Below, one piece after another: positions 57,895 to 64,000 of a stretch of 64,000 nucleotides of DNA (positions are counted from its first letter, which is position 1; every line of letters begins with the position of its first letter). Location: positions 1 to 64,000 of the forward strand of contig JAAVZX010000034.1 of the NCBI GenBank assembly GCA_022791875.1, read 5' to 3'. The notes under the pieces were generated by a model, which ran no database searches, was not told the DNA's origin, and worked only from the letters and a program-made list of their open reading frames with translations. The position numbers and the translations under genes were made by a program. The DNA is from Oscillibacter sp. (GTDB lineage Bacteria; Bacillota; Clostridia; Oscillospirales; Oscillospiraceae).

Positions 57895-57923
57895 TTGACA
57901 AGAAGCGGCGTTTTTGGTATCAT
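57895..57923 (+). promoter_or_regulatory. Sense promoter of the candidate type I toxin element
   Basis: TTGACA (57895-57900), 17 bases, TATCAT (57918-57923). Nearly the same sequence occurs in inverted orientation at 58188-58215. Confidence 0.8.
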
Positions 57924-57929
57924 AGGGCC

Positions 57930-57946
57930 AGAAGGACGCTGTTACA
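57930..57946. repeat. Left 17-bp inverted repeat of the toxin-like element
   Basis: AGAAGGACGCTGTTACA, starting six bases after the sense -10. The exact reverse complement lies at 58165-58181. Homology extends outward through both promoters (TTGACAA..CGGCGT..GGTATMAT), about 50 bases per arm. Confidence 0.9.
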
Positions 57947-58015
57947 TACAAATAGGCGGTCGGCTCACCGTTTGGACCCCTGCGCGCATTTTTTCTACGG
58001 GGGGAGGTGATGCGG

Positions 58016-58102
58016 ATGTGGAAGAGACGGCTTTTTGCCGTGCTGCGCTTCCTGGCGCTCTGCGCCGTGTGGGCGTGGATTCTGACCACAGAAGTTTGTT
58101 GA
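58016..58102 (+). CDS. Small hydrophobic peptide, candidate type I toxin (28 aa)
   Basis: MWKRRLFAVLRFLALCAVWA then WILTTEVC. A positively charged N-terminus precedes one membrane-spanning helix (about residues 7-25). GGGGAGG lies 8 bases before ATG 58016 (ATG 58010 would add two residues but is too close). The stop codon sits inside the left arm of the terminator stem. The ~200-base transcript has its own promoter and terminator, and a facing promoter could make an antisense RNA over its 3' end. This layout resembles type I toxin-antitoxin modules (TxpA/RatA, BsrG/SR4). The sequence matches no toxin family I know. Confidence 0.6.
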   Translation: MWKRRLFAVLRFLALCAVWAWILTTEVC

Positions 58103-58135
58103 CCGTCCGGCTGTCCCCGAACGGTCAACATTTTT
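58097..58135 (+). terminator. Terminator of the toxin-like transcript
   Basis: TGTTGACCGT and ACGGTCAACA form a perfect 10-bp stem with a 14-base loop, followed by TTTTTG. A second TGACCGT at 58156-58162 could compete for the right arm. Confidence 0.88.
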
Positions 58136-58164
58136 GTTGGACTAACATGGAGGGCTGACCGTCT

Positions 58165-58181
58165 TGTAACAGCGTCCTTCT
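58165..58181. repeat. Right 17-bp inverted repeat of the toxin-like element
   Basis: TGTAACAGCGTCCTTCT, exact reverse complement of 57930-57946. Confidence 0.9.
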
Positions 58182-58187
58182 ATGTCC

Positions 58188-58215
58188 ATTATACCGATTC
58201 ACGCCGTTTTGTCAA
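58188..58215 (-). promoter_or_regulatory. Antisense promoter of the toxin-like element
   Basis: Minus-strand consensus TTGACA (58210-58215), 16 bases, TATAAT (58188-58193). A better match to consensus than the sense promoter, as expected for an antitoxin RNA. Confidence 0.8.
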
Positions 58216-58299
58216 GAGACAGGGCGGCCTTTTTGCACGTTTGCGCGTCAAAATAGGGGCTTCCCGTTCAGAGCACGGTCTGCCGCATTTTTGGGGGCC

Positions 58300-58674
58300 T
58301 CACTTCACTGCAATGGCCTCCACTTCCACCAGGGCCCCCTTGGGCAGGGCCGCGACCTGCACACAGGAGCGTGCGGGCGCGCCGCTGGGGAAATACTTGG
58401 CGTAGATCGCGTTGACGGCGGCGAAATCGTTGATATCCGCCAGGAACACGGTGGTCTTCACCACGTCGGCGCAGGACATCCCCGCGGCGGCGAGGACGGC
58501 TTTCAGGTTTTCCATAGCCTGGACCGCCTGGGCCTCCAGGCCCTGGGCCAGCTCGCCGGTGGCGGGGATGAGGCCGATCTGGCCAGAGGCGTAGAGGGTA
58601 TTCCCGGCCAACTTCGCATGGCTGTAGGGCCCGACGGCGGCGGGGGCATTAGCGGCGCTGATTGTCTGATTCAT
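58300..58674 (-). CDS. RidA family enamine/imine deaminase
   Basis: A 124-residue standard RidA protein: NQTISAANAPAAVGPYSHAK, LYASGQIGLIPATGELAQGL, VVKTTVFLADINDFAAVNAI, YFPSGAPARSCVQVAALPKG (with catalytic Arg in PARSC) and ALVEVEAIAVK. It hydrolyses 2-aminoacrylate and related enamines made by PLP enzymes. It is closer to true RidA than the 158-residue protein at 41748-42224. Start ATG 58674 with AAAGGAG ten bases upstream; promoter TTGCTT-16-TATAAT (58711-58738, minus strand). Confidence 0.94.
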   Translation of the reverse strand: MNQTISAANAPAAVGPYSHAKLAGNTLYASGQIGLIPATGELAQGLEAQAVQAMENLKAVLAAAGMSCADVVKTTVFLADINDFAAVNAIYAKYFPSGAPARSCVQVAALPKGALVEVEAIAVK

Positions 58675-58710
58675 AGGGATGGTTCTCCTTTCGGTATGGT
58701 ATAATTCACC

Positions 58711-58738
58711 ATTATACAGGAAAGCCATGAAAAAGCAA
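58711..58738 (-). promoter_or_regulatory. ridA promoter
   Basis: Minus-strand TTGCTT (58733-58738), 16 bases, TATAAT (58711-58716). Confidence 0.75.
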
Positions 58739-58763
58739 GCACAGTGATACCAGCGAAAAAACC

Positions 58764-58794
58764 GTGGGACCTTCCATGGCATGGAAGGTCCCAC
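58764..58794 (-). terminator. Orphan strong terminator
   Basis: Perfect 14-bp arms GTGGGACCTTCCAT / ATGGAAGGTCCCAC with a 3-base loop; on the minus strand GGTTTTTTCG follows. No minus-strand gene lies just upstream of it, so it would end a non-coding or unrecognised transcript. Confidence 0.6.
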
Positions 58795-58854
58795 ACGCAC
58801 AAACCGCGTTACCGTGTGACAGGCTATAACGCCCACCAGAGCATAGAGCGGATC

Positions 58855-58905
58855 TAAAGCTCTTTTCGCTTCCTTTTCTCTCGAGAAAAGGAAGCCGCCG
58901 GAGGC
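58855..58905. repeat. Dispersed palindromic repeat, family I, copy H (half element)
   Basis: Identical over 51 bases to copy A at 3001-3051, ending at the family core CCGCCGGAGGC; lacks the other modules. It abuts the rplJ promoter. Confidence 0.88.
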
Positions 58906-58928
58906 ACAAAAAACTTTTGCAAAATCTC

Positions 58929-58957
58929 TTGACACAAGCCCAAAACCAGGCTATAAT
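58929..58957 (+). promoter_or_regulatory. rplJ-rplL promoter
   Basis: Consensus TTGACA (58929-58934), 17 bases, TATAAT (58952-58957). Confidence 0.92.
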
Positions 58958-58967
58958 ACCATTTGCG

Positions 58968-59130
58968 TTCCAAAGACAGCAGGTGGGCGGAAGCCCGTAA
59001 GTCCTGCCGAGGATGGCAAATCGTTCTTGTTTACGATGGGTCCTCGTGCGTTCTTTGCACGGGGGCACTTTTCTTTTGGACGCGCAGCATTCTGCTCCGG
59101 CGTTCCGCCGGGCAATTCCTGGAGGTGAAA
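58968..59130 (+). ncRNA. Ribosomal protein L10 leader
   Basis: The 5' leader contains CCAAAGACAGCAGGTGG, GTAAGTCCTGCCGAGG and paired arms GCGTTCC/..., the conserved core of the Firmicute L10 leader to which L10(L12)4 binds for feedback control. A GTGCGTTCTTTGCACGG hairpin and U-rich stretch follow, and the rplJ ribosome site GGAGGTG comes at the end. It regulates rplJ and rplL by binding excess L10 complex. Confidence 0.9.
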
Positions 59131-59136
59131 CATCCT

Positions 59137-59682
59137 ATGCCCAACGCGAAAGTCTTATCCGAAAAGCAGGCCATTGTCGCCGAGCTGACTGAGAAGATTC
59201 AGAAGGCCACCGCAGGCGTCCTCGTCGACTACAAGGGAATCACCGTCGAAGAAGACACCGCCCTGCGCCGTGAGTGCCGGGAGAATAACGTCGATTACTC
59301 CGTTATCAAGAACACCCTCCTGCGCTTCGCCTTCAACAACTGCGGCCTCAGCGACCTGGACGAGCTCCTCAACGGCACCACGTCCCTCGCCCTGTGCGAC
59401 GACCCCGTGGCTCCCGCACGCGTCATGAACGACTACGCCAAGAAGCTCAACGACAAGTTCGAGATCAAGGGCGGCTTCATGGACGGCAAGCCCGTGGACG
59501 TCGACACCATCAAGTCCCTGGCCTCTATCCCCGCTCTGCCCGTGCTCCAGGCCCAGGTCCTGGGTACCATGCTGGCCCCCATCACCGGGCTCGCCGTCGT
59601 GCTCAAGCAGATCGCGGAAAAGCTGGGCGCGCCCGCTGAGGACGCTGCTCCTGCCGCCGAAGAGGCTCCCGCCGCTGAGTAA
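59137..59682 (+). CDS. rplJ: 50S ribosomal protein L10
   Basis: A 181-residue L10: LSEKQAIVAELTEKIQKATA, GVLVDYKGITVEEDTALRRE, YSVIKNTLLRFAFN, the RNA-binding N-terminal domain. A C-terminal helix (PITGLAVVLKQIAEKLG) binds L7/L12 dimers, and there is an Ala/Glu-rich tail. It forms the base of the ribosomal stalk. ATG 59137 is preceded by TGGAGGTG. It is under control of the L10 leader and followed 54 bases later by rplL. Confidence 0.98.
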   Translation: MPNAKVLSEKQAIVAELTEKIQKATAGVLVDYKGITVEEDTALRRECRENNVDYSVIKNTLLRFAFNNCGLSDLDELLNGTTSLALCDDPVAPARVMNDYAKKLNDKFEIKGGFMDGKPVDVDTIKSLASIPALPVLQAQVLGTMLAPITGLAVVLKQIAEKLGAPAEDAAPAAEEAPAAE

Positions 59683-59736
59683 TCCGCGGCACACAACCTA
59701 TCTTTTACAACTTATACAATTAGGAGGTTCCATACA

Positions 59737-60108
59737 ATGTCTGAGAAAGTGACCGCCATGATCGAGGAGATCAAGGCTCTGACCGTTCTGGAGCTCAGCG
59801 AGCTCGTTCACGCCCTCGAGGAGGAGTTCGGCGTCTCCGCCGCCGCTATGGCCGCTCCCGTCACCGGCCCTGCTGGCGATGCCCCCGCTGAGAAGACCGA
59901 CTTCGACGTCGTGCTCACCGGGTTCGATGCTTCCGCTAAGATTAAGGTCATCAAGGTCGTCCGTGAGATTACCGGTCAGGGTCTGGCTGAGGCGAAGGCT
60001 ACCGTCGAGGGCGCGCCCGCTACCTTGAAGGAGGGTATCTCTAAGGAGGACGCTGAGGCGCTTAAGAAGCAGATTGAGGATGTCGGCGGTAAGGTCGAGC
60101 TGAAGTAA
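59737..60108 (+). CDS. rplL: 50S ribosomal protein L7/L12
   Basis: A 123-residue stalk protein: N-terminal dimerisation helices ([35 protein letters not shown]), an Ala/Pro hinge, and the factor-binding C-terminal domain ([60 protein letters not shown]). It recruits translational GTPases. AGGAGG precedes the ATG. Codon use shifts toward T-ending codons in its second half, as in highly expressed genes. Confidence 0.99.
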   Translation: MSEKVTAMIEEIKALTVLELSELVHALEEEFGVSAAAMAAPVTGPAGDAPAEKTDFDVVLTGFDASAKIKVIKVVREITGQGLAEAKATVEGAPATLKEGISKEDAEALKKQIEDVGGKVELK

Positions 60109-60123
60109 GGCTGTGCGTTTTTT

Positions 60124-60161
60124 AAAAAATCACCATGCGGAGAACGCATGGTGATTTTTTT
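60124..60161 (+). terminator. rplJL terminator
   Basis: AAAAAATCACCATGCG-GAGAA-CGCATGGTGATTTTTTT, an A-stem-U hairpin with seven U. Confidence 0.95.
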
Positions 60162-60206
60162 GCCTCCGGCGGCCAGCCCTTTGAAAAGGGCTGGACCCTA
60201 AACTTT
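60161..60206. repeat. Dispersed palindromic repeat, family I, copy G (short)
   Basis: Core GCCTCCGGCGG plus CCAGCCCTTTGAAAAGGGCTGG and ACCCTAAACTTTT. The last 35 bases are the exact reverse complement of 25334-25368. Confidence 0.9.
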
Positions 60207-60276
60207 TATCTTGCCATACCTTTGACCTGTGTGGTATATTTGTAGGCGAATGCGGTACGATAGGAGGTCCCTTTAC

Positions 60277-63099
60277 ATGATTACTTTACATGACTCCGGT
60301 GTGTTTCTGAAAGATGGTGCGATTTCCGCCACAGCGCCCCTCTCCCCCGCCGAGGGGCGGCAGAGGACGATGGCCTGGAGCATCCTCCAGGCCCACAGCG
60401 TCTCCCAGGACCCGGAGCAGCTCAAAATCCGCTTTGACGCACTCGTCAGCCACGATATCACCTACGTTGGTATTATCCAGCAGGCCCGCGCCTCCGGGAT
60501 GCGGGAGTTTCCCCTTCCCTACGCGCTGACCAACTGCCACAACTCCCTCTGCGCCGTGGGCGGCACCATCAACGAGGACGACCACGTCTTCGGGCTCTCC
60601 GCCGCGAAGAAGTACGGCGGCATCTACGTCCCCGCCAATCAGTCCGTTATTCACTCCTACGCCCGGGAACAGCTGGCGGGCTGCGGGAGCATGATTCTCG
60701 GCTCCGACTCCCATACCCGCTACGGCGCTCTGGGCACCATGGCCGTGGGCGAGGGGGGGCCGGAGCTGGCGAAGCAGCTTCTGAAAAATACCTGGGACGT
60801 GCCCTATCCCAAGGTGGTGCTGGTCTATCTGACCGGCGCGCCCAGGCGGGGCGTGGGGCCCCATGACGTGGCGATTGCGCTGGTGAAGGCCACGTTCGCT
60901 TCCGGGTTTGTGAATAACTGCGTGCTGGAGTTCGCCGGTCCCGGCATCGCGGGGCTGCCGATCGACTTTCGCAACGGCGTCGATGTTATGACCACGGAGA
61001 CCACCTGTCTCTCCTCCATCTGGGAGACCGACGGCGAGACGGAGGGCTTTTATCGGGCCCACCGGCGTCCTGAACGCTTCTCCGCCCTCCATCCCGGCGA
61101 GTACGCCTGGTACGACAAGTACATCGAAATCGACCTCTCCCGGGTGGAGCCCATGATCGCCCTCCCCTTCCACCCCTCCAACGCCTGGACCATCCGGGAG
61201 TTCCTGGACAACGCGCCGGAGCTTCTCGCCCAGGTGGAGGCCGACGCCCGGAAGCGCTTCCCCAAGGCCAATATCAGGCTGAGGGACAAGATCCATGACG
61301 GCGGCGTGTGGGCGGATCAGGGGGTGATTGCGGGCTGTGCCGGAGGGCTGTTCGACAACATCACCGAGGCTGCGGGCATCCTTCGGGGGCAGAGCTGCGG
61401 CGACGGGTACTTCTCCCTAGACGTGTACCCCACCAGCGTTCCCGTCAGCCTGGAGCTGACGAACATCGGGGCCGCGGCGGACCTGCTGCAAAGCGGCGCC
61501 ATTATGAAGCCCAGCTTCTGCGGGCCCTGTTTCGGCGCGGGGGACGTACCCGCCAACAACGGGCTCTCCCTGCGCCACACCACGCGGAATTTCCCCAACC
61601 GGGAAGGGTCCAAGCCCGGCGAGGGGCAGTTCGCGGGGGTCTGCCTGATGGACGCCCGCTCCATCGCCGCCACGGCCCGGAACGGAGGGAAAATCACCCC
61701 CGCTACGGAAATTGACTACACCCCTGTCCGCCACCCCTACCACTTCGACGCGGGCATTTATGAAAAGCGGGTCTACAACGGCTGGAAGCGTCCCCAGCCG
61801 GACGTGGAGCTGATTCTGGGGCCCAACATCACCGACTGGCCGAGGATGCAGCCCCTGGCGCAGAATCTGCTGGTGGAGCTGGCGGCGGTCCTCCGGGACC
61901 CTGTGACCACCACCGACGAGCTGATTCCCTCCGGGGAGACGTCCTCCTACCGCTCCAACCCCCTGCGGCTGGCGGAGTTCACCCTCTCCCGCCGGGAACC
62001 GGCCTACGTGGGCCGGGCCAAGGCGGCGGCGGAGCTGGAGGCCAAGCGGCTGGCGGGGGAGGTCCCGGAGAAGCTGCAAAAGCTGCTGGACCGCGCCGGG
62101 GAATTTTTCAGCGAGGCCCAGAGGGCGGAGGCCGCCAAAGCCAGGGAGCGTGAACTGCATCTGCCGGAGGGAACCATAGACAGGGTGGACTGGACCGGCG
62201 TCTCTCCGGACCTGATCGCCGCTCTGGGCGGGCGGGCGGTCACGGCGAAGAACACCCAGTTCGGCTCCTGCGTCTTCGCCAACAAGCCCGGCGACGGCTC
62301 CGCCCGTGAACAGGCGGCGAGCTGCCAGAAGGTCCTGGGGGGCTTTGCCAACATCTGCTACAGCTACGCCACCAAGCGCTACCGCTCCAACTGCATCAAC
62401 TGGGGCATCCTCCCCTTCACCATCGACGAGGGCACGGACTTCCCCTACGAGGCGGGAGACTGCATCTTCGTCCCGGACATCCGGACCATGGTCCGCACCG
62501 GCCAGAAGAACGTTCCCGCCAAGGTGCTGAAAGCCGGCGGCGGCGCGGAGGACATCACCCTCCACATTCCGGACCTCACCAGCGCCGAGCGGGAAATCCT
62601 TCTGGACGGCTGTCTCATGAACTACTACGCCAAGAAGGCGGACCCCCGCCTCCGGACCCTGCCCGCCAACGCGGGCCGCGAGGCCATCATCGGCCTCCTG
62701 GAGGACTGGACGGAGCTGCTGGCCCAGGAGAAGTACGAGGACGCCCTGTCCATGTTCCTGCCGGACTACAGCTCGGCGGACTGGAACCCGACGCTGCTGG
62801 AATCCGCCGTCTACGGCTATGGCTGCTTCGGCTACACCCGGGAGGAGGCCGCAAAGGAGTTCGACTCCGCCGACTACAAGGTCACTTCCCTGAAAAACAG
62901 CCCGTACCGGGAGGAGATCCACAAGGCCATCGACATTTCCTCCGACTACGCCTGGATGGGTCCCGACGACATCGCCGTGATTCACTACGACAAGTTCCCC
63001 CTGAACGGGAAGCCCAGCGACCTGACGGCCCGCTTCTTCGTCCGCAAGCTGGACGACCAGACCGTCACCCTGGCCTTTATAGACCTGCACGTCATGTAA
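60277..63099 (+). CDS. Aconitase-family hydratase with extra C-terminal domain
   Basis: A 940-residue protein. Residues about 1-795 are aconitase-like (YbhJ/AcnA relatives): HDITYVGIIQQARASGM, LTNCHNSLCAVGGTINEDDH, MILGSDSHTRYGALGTMAVG, the cluster loop SFCGPCFGAGDVPANN (Cys-x-x-Cys), and a swivel domain with RYRSNCINWGILPF. The last ~145 residues (from GREAIIGLLEDW, with SADWNPTLLESAVYGYGCFG and IHYDKFPLNGKPSDLTARFF) are not part of normal aconitases. Followed 10 bases later by icd, so it likely turns citrate into isocitrate. The first cluster cysteine is probably in GVIAGCAGGLFDN; I could not verify it. Confidence 0.85.
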   Translation: MITLHDSGVFLKDGAISATAPLSPAEGRQRTMAWSILQAHSVSQDPEQLKIRFDALVSHDITYVGIIQQARASGMREFPLPYALTNCHNSLCAVGGTINEDDHVFGLSAAKKYGGIYVPANQSVIHSYAREQLAGCGSMILGSDSHTRYGALGTMAVGEGGPELAKQLLKNTWDVPYPKVVLVYLTGAPRRGVGPHDVAIALVKATFASGFVNNCVLEFAGPGIAGLPIDFRNGVDVMTTETTCLSSIWETDGETEGFYRAHRRPERFSALHPGEYAWYDKYIEIDLSRVEPMIALPFHPSNAWTIREFLDNAPELLAQVEADARKRFPKANIRLRDKIHDGGVWADQGVIAGCAGGLFDNITEAAGILRGQSCGDGYFSLDVYPTSVPVSLELTNIGAAADLLQSGAIMKPSFCGPCFGAGDVPANNGLSLRHTTRNFPNREGSKPGEGQFAGVCLMDARSIAATARNGGKITPATEIDYTPVRHPYHFDAGIYEKRVYNGWKRPQPDVELILGPNITDWPRMQPLAQNLLVELAAVLRDPVTTTDELIPSGETSSYRSNPLRLAEFTLSRREPAYVGRAKAAAELEAKRLAGEVPEKLQKLLDRAGEFFSEAQRAEAAKARERELHLPEGTIDRVDWTGVSPDLIAALGGRAVTAKNTQFGSCVFANKPGDGSAREQAASCQKVLGGFANICYSYATKRYRSNCINWGILPFTIDEGTDFPYEAGDCIFVPDIRTMVRTGQKNVPAKVLKAGGGAEDITLHIPDLTSAEREILLDGCLMNYYAKKADPRLRTLPANAGREAIIGLLEDWTELLAQEKYEDALSMFLPDYSSADWNPTLLESAVYGYGCFGYTREEAAKEFDSADYKVTSLKNSPYREEIHKAIDISSDYAWMGPDDIAVIHYDKFPLNGKPSDLTARFFVRKLDDQTVTLAFIDLHVM

Positions 63100-63109
63100 G
63101 GAGGCTGCT

Positions 63110-64000
63110 ATGGAAAAAATCAAAATGACCACCCCCCTGGTGGAGATGGACGGGGACGAGATGACCCGCATCCTCTGGGGGATGATTAAAGACAAGCTGA
63201 TTCTGCCCTTCGTGGACCTGAAAACGGAATACTACGACCTGGGGCTTCTGCACCGGAACGCCACGAGGGACCAGGTGACCGTGGACGCCGCCAACGCCAC
63301 AAAGCGCCTGGGCGTAGCGGTGAAGTGCGCCACCATCACGCCGAACCGCCAGCGGATGGAGGAATACCCGGAGCTGACGGAGATGTGGAAGTCCCCCAAC
63401 GGCACCATCCGCGCCATCCTGGACGGCACCGCGTTCCGCGCCCCCATCGTCCTGCCCTGTATCAAGCCCGTGGTGAAGAACTGGGAGGCCCCCATCACCA
63501 TCGCCCGCCACGCCTACGGCGACATGTACAAGGCCGTGGACCTGGAAACCGATGAACCCGGCACCGCTGTCCTCACCTTCCGGGGCGAGAGCGGCGCGGA
63601 GAAGACGCTGAACGTCCAGACCGTAGACGGCCCCGCCGTCTTCTCGGCGCAGCACAACAAAGAGGCCAGCATCCGCGCCTTTGCCCGCTCCTGCTTCCAG
63701 TACGCCATCAGCCAGAAGCAGGACCTCTGGTTCTCCACCAAGGACACCATCGCCAAGGTCTACGACGGCGCGTTCAAGCATATTTTTGAGGAGGAGTACG
63801 AGCACACTTACAAGGCGGAGTTTGAAAAGCTGGGCATCACCTACTTCTACACCCTCATTGACGACGCGGTAGCCCGTGTGATCCGCTCCAAGGGCGGCTT
63901 CATCTGGGCGCTGAAGAACTACGACGGCGACGTGATGAGCGACATGATTGCCGCCGCCTTCGGCTCCCTGGCCATGATGACCAGCGTTCTGGTATCTCCG
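63110..64000 (+). CDS. icd: NADP-dependent isocitrate dehydrogenase (partial, runs off the window)
   Basis: The first 297 codons of an IDP-type isocitrate dehydrogenase (eukaryote-like subfamily): TTPLVEMDGDEMTRILWGMI, VAVKCATITPNRQRMEEYPE, WKSPNGTIRAILDGTAFRAP, IVLPCIKPVVKNWEAPITIA, and LIDDAVARVIRSKGGFIWAL with catalytic Lys/Asp region. It converts isocitrate to 2-oxoglutarate with NADPH. GTAAGGAGG straddles the upstream stop and start, so it is translated with the hydratase. Together they form the oxidative branch from citrate to 2-oxoglutarate for glutamate synthesis. Confidence 0.95.
   Translation, partial: MEKIKMTTPLVEMDGDEMTRILWGMIKDKLILPFVDLKTEYYDLGLLHRNATRDQVTVDAANATKRLGVAVKCATITPNRQRMEEYPELTEMWKSPNGTIRAILDGTAFRAPIVLPCIKPVVKNWEAPITIARHAYGDMYKAVDLETDEPGTAVLTFRGESGAEKTLNVQTVDGPAVFSAQHNKEASIRAFARSCFQYAISQKQDLWFSTKDTIAKVYDGAFKHIFEEEYEHTYKAEFEKLGITYFYTLIDDAVARVIRSKGGFIWALKNYDGDVMSDMIAAAFGSLAMMTSVLVSP

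Larger units (their letters stand above)
58097..58181 (-). ncRNA. Candidate antisense RNA (antitoxin) of the toxin-like element
   Basis: Expected from the minus-strand promoter at 58188-58215. It would start at the right inverted repeat, so its first 17 bases equal those of the sense RNA, and run into the 3' part of the peptide transcript. The left end is a guess: the shared stem is followed by AACTTCT on this strand, a poor U-tract, so the RNA may extend further into the coding region. Confidence 0.45.

Noticed and set aside
58968..59136. N-terminally extended rplJ starting near 58963
   Set aside because: That stretch is the L10 leader RNA; the real start at 59137 has a ribosome site and the conserved L10 N-terminus.

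Overview
The window is GC-rich DNA (coding regions dense, strong codon bias toward C/G third positions) from a spore-forming Clostridia-type Firmicute. The best-fitting group is a gut Oscillospiraceae-like anaerobe (Flavonifractor/Lawsonibacter/Intestinimonas/Oscillibacter neighbourhood). This rests on the dipicolinate synthase genes, Csp-type subtilases, a RepA_N/DUF6017 initiator, a ribosomal L10 leader and families of GC-rich intergenic palindromic repeats. Taxonomy is inference; there is no rRNA gene in the window.

Layout. 0.2-1.4 kb: tyrosine integrase, probably the right-hand edge of an integrated element lying mostly to the left. 1.5-5.1 kb: four-carbon sugar-acid module (DUF1537 kinase, tartronate-semialdehyde reductase type dehydrogenase, small membrane protein, GntR repressor) with two mirror-image promoter/operators. 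5.2-9.2 kb: Leloir operon galK-galE-galT. 9.3-13.1 kb: bactofilin, HAD phosphatase, dipicolinate synthase dpaAB, Rrf2 regulator. 13.3-15.5 kb: a protein resembling the Spo0A DNA-binding domain with a zinc ribbon, SGNH hydrolase, small protein, LMW phosphatase. 15.8-21.8 kb: small ORFs, MacA/MacB-like export system, SLH protein. 21.9-25.3 kb: RepA-type initiator, beta-CASP nuclease, two unknown proteins.

25.4-36.3 kb is a molybdenum-hydroxylase region. It holds a MocA-ModE fusion, an NTPase and a FecCD-type ABC transporter on the minus strand. On the plus strand are a FadR-type regulator, an UlaG-like metallo-hydrolase and a four-gene hydroxylase (FAD, FeS, and a molybdopterin subunit split in two), laid out like the nicotinate dehydrogenase genes of Eubacterium barkeri. 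37.4-49.9 kb is a second catabolic region: hydantoinase, M20 amidohydrolase, SDR, RidA and regulator on the minus strand, divergent from a BMP-type nucleoside-family ABC importer, then a BNR/sialidase-fold protein and a second, paralogous regulator. Both regulators pair an RNase-R-type winged helix with an FCD domain, and related CTCAY/RTGAG dyads sit just downstream of the promoters they would control.

50-54.7 kb: germination-type locus (SpoIID/peptidoglycan-binding protein divergent from two catalytically complete subtilases). 54.9-58.7 kb: chemoreceptor, GIY-YIG-like protein, alkyltransferase-like protein, a candidate type I toxin-antitoxin element and RidA. 58.9-64 kb: L10 leader-rplJ-rplL, then an aconitase-family hydratase with an extra C-terminal domain and icd, which runs off the window.

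Two intergenic repeat families are scattered through the window. One copy has been captured into the coding end of two convergent genes. The most promising possibly undescribed item is at 57.9-58.2 kb: a 28-30 residue hydrophobic peptide gene between two near-identical, inverted, convergent promoters.
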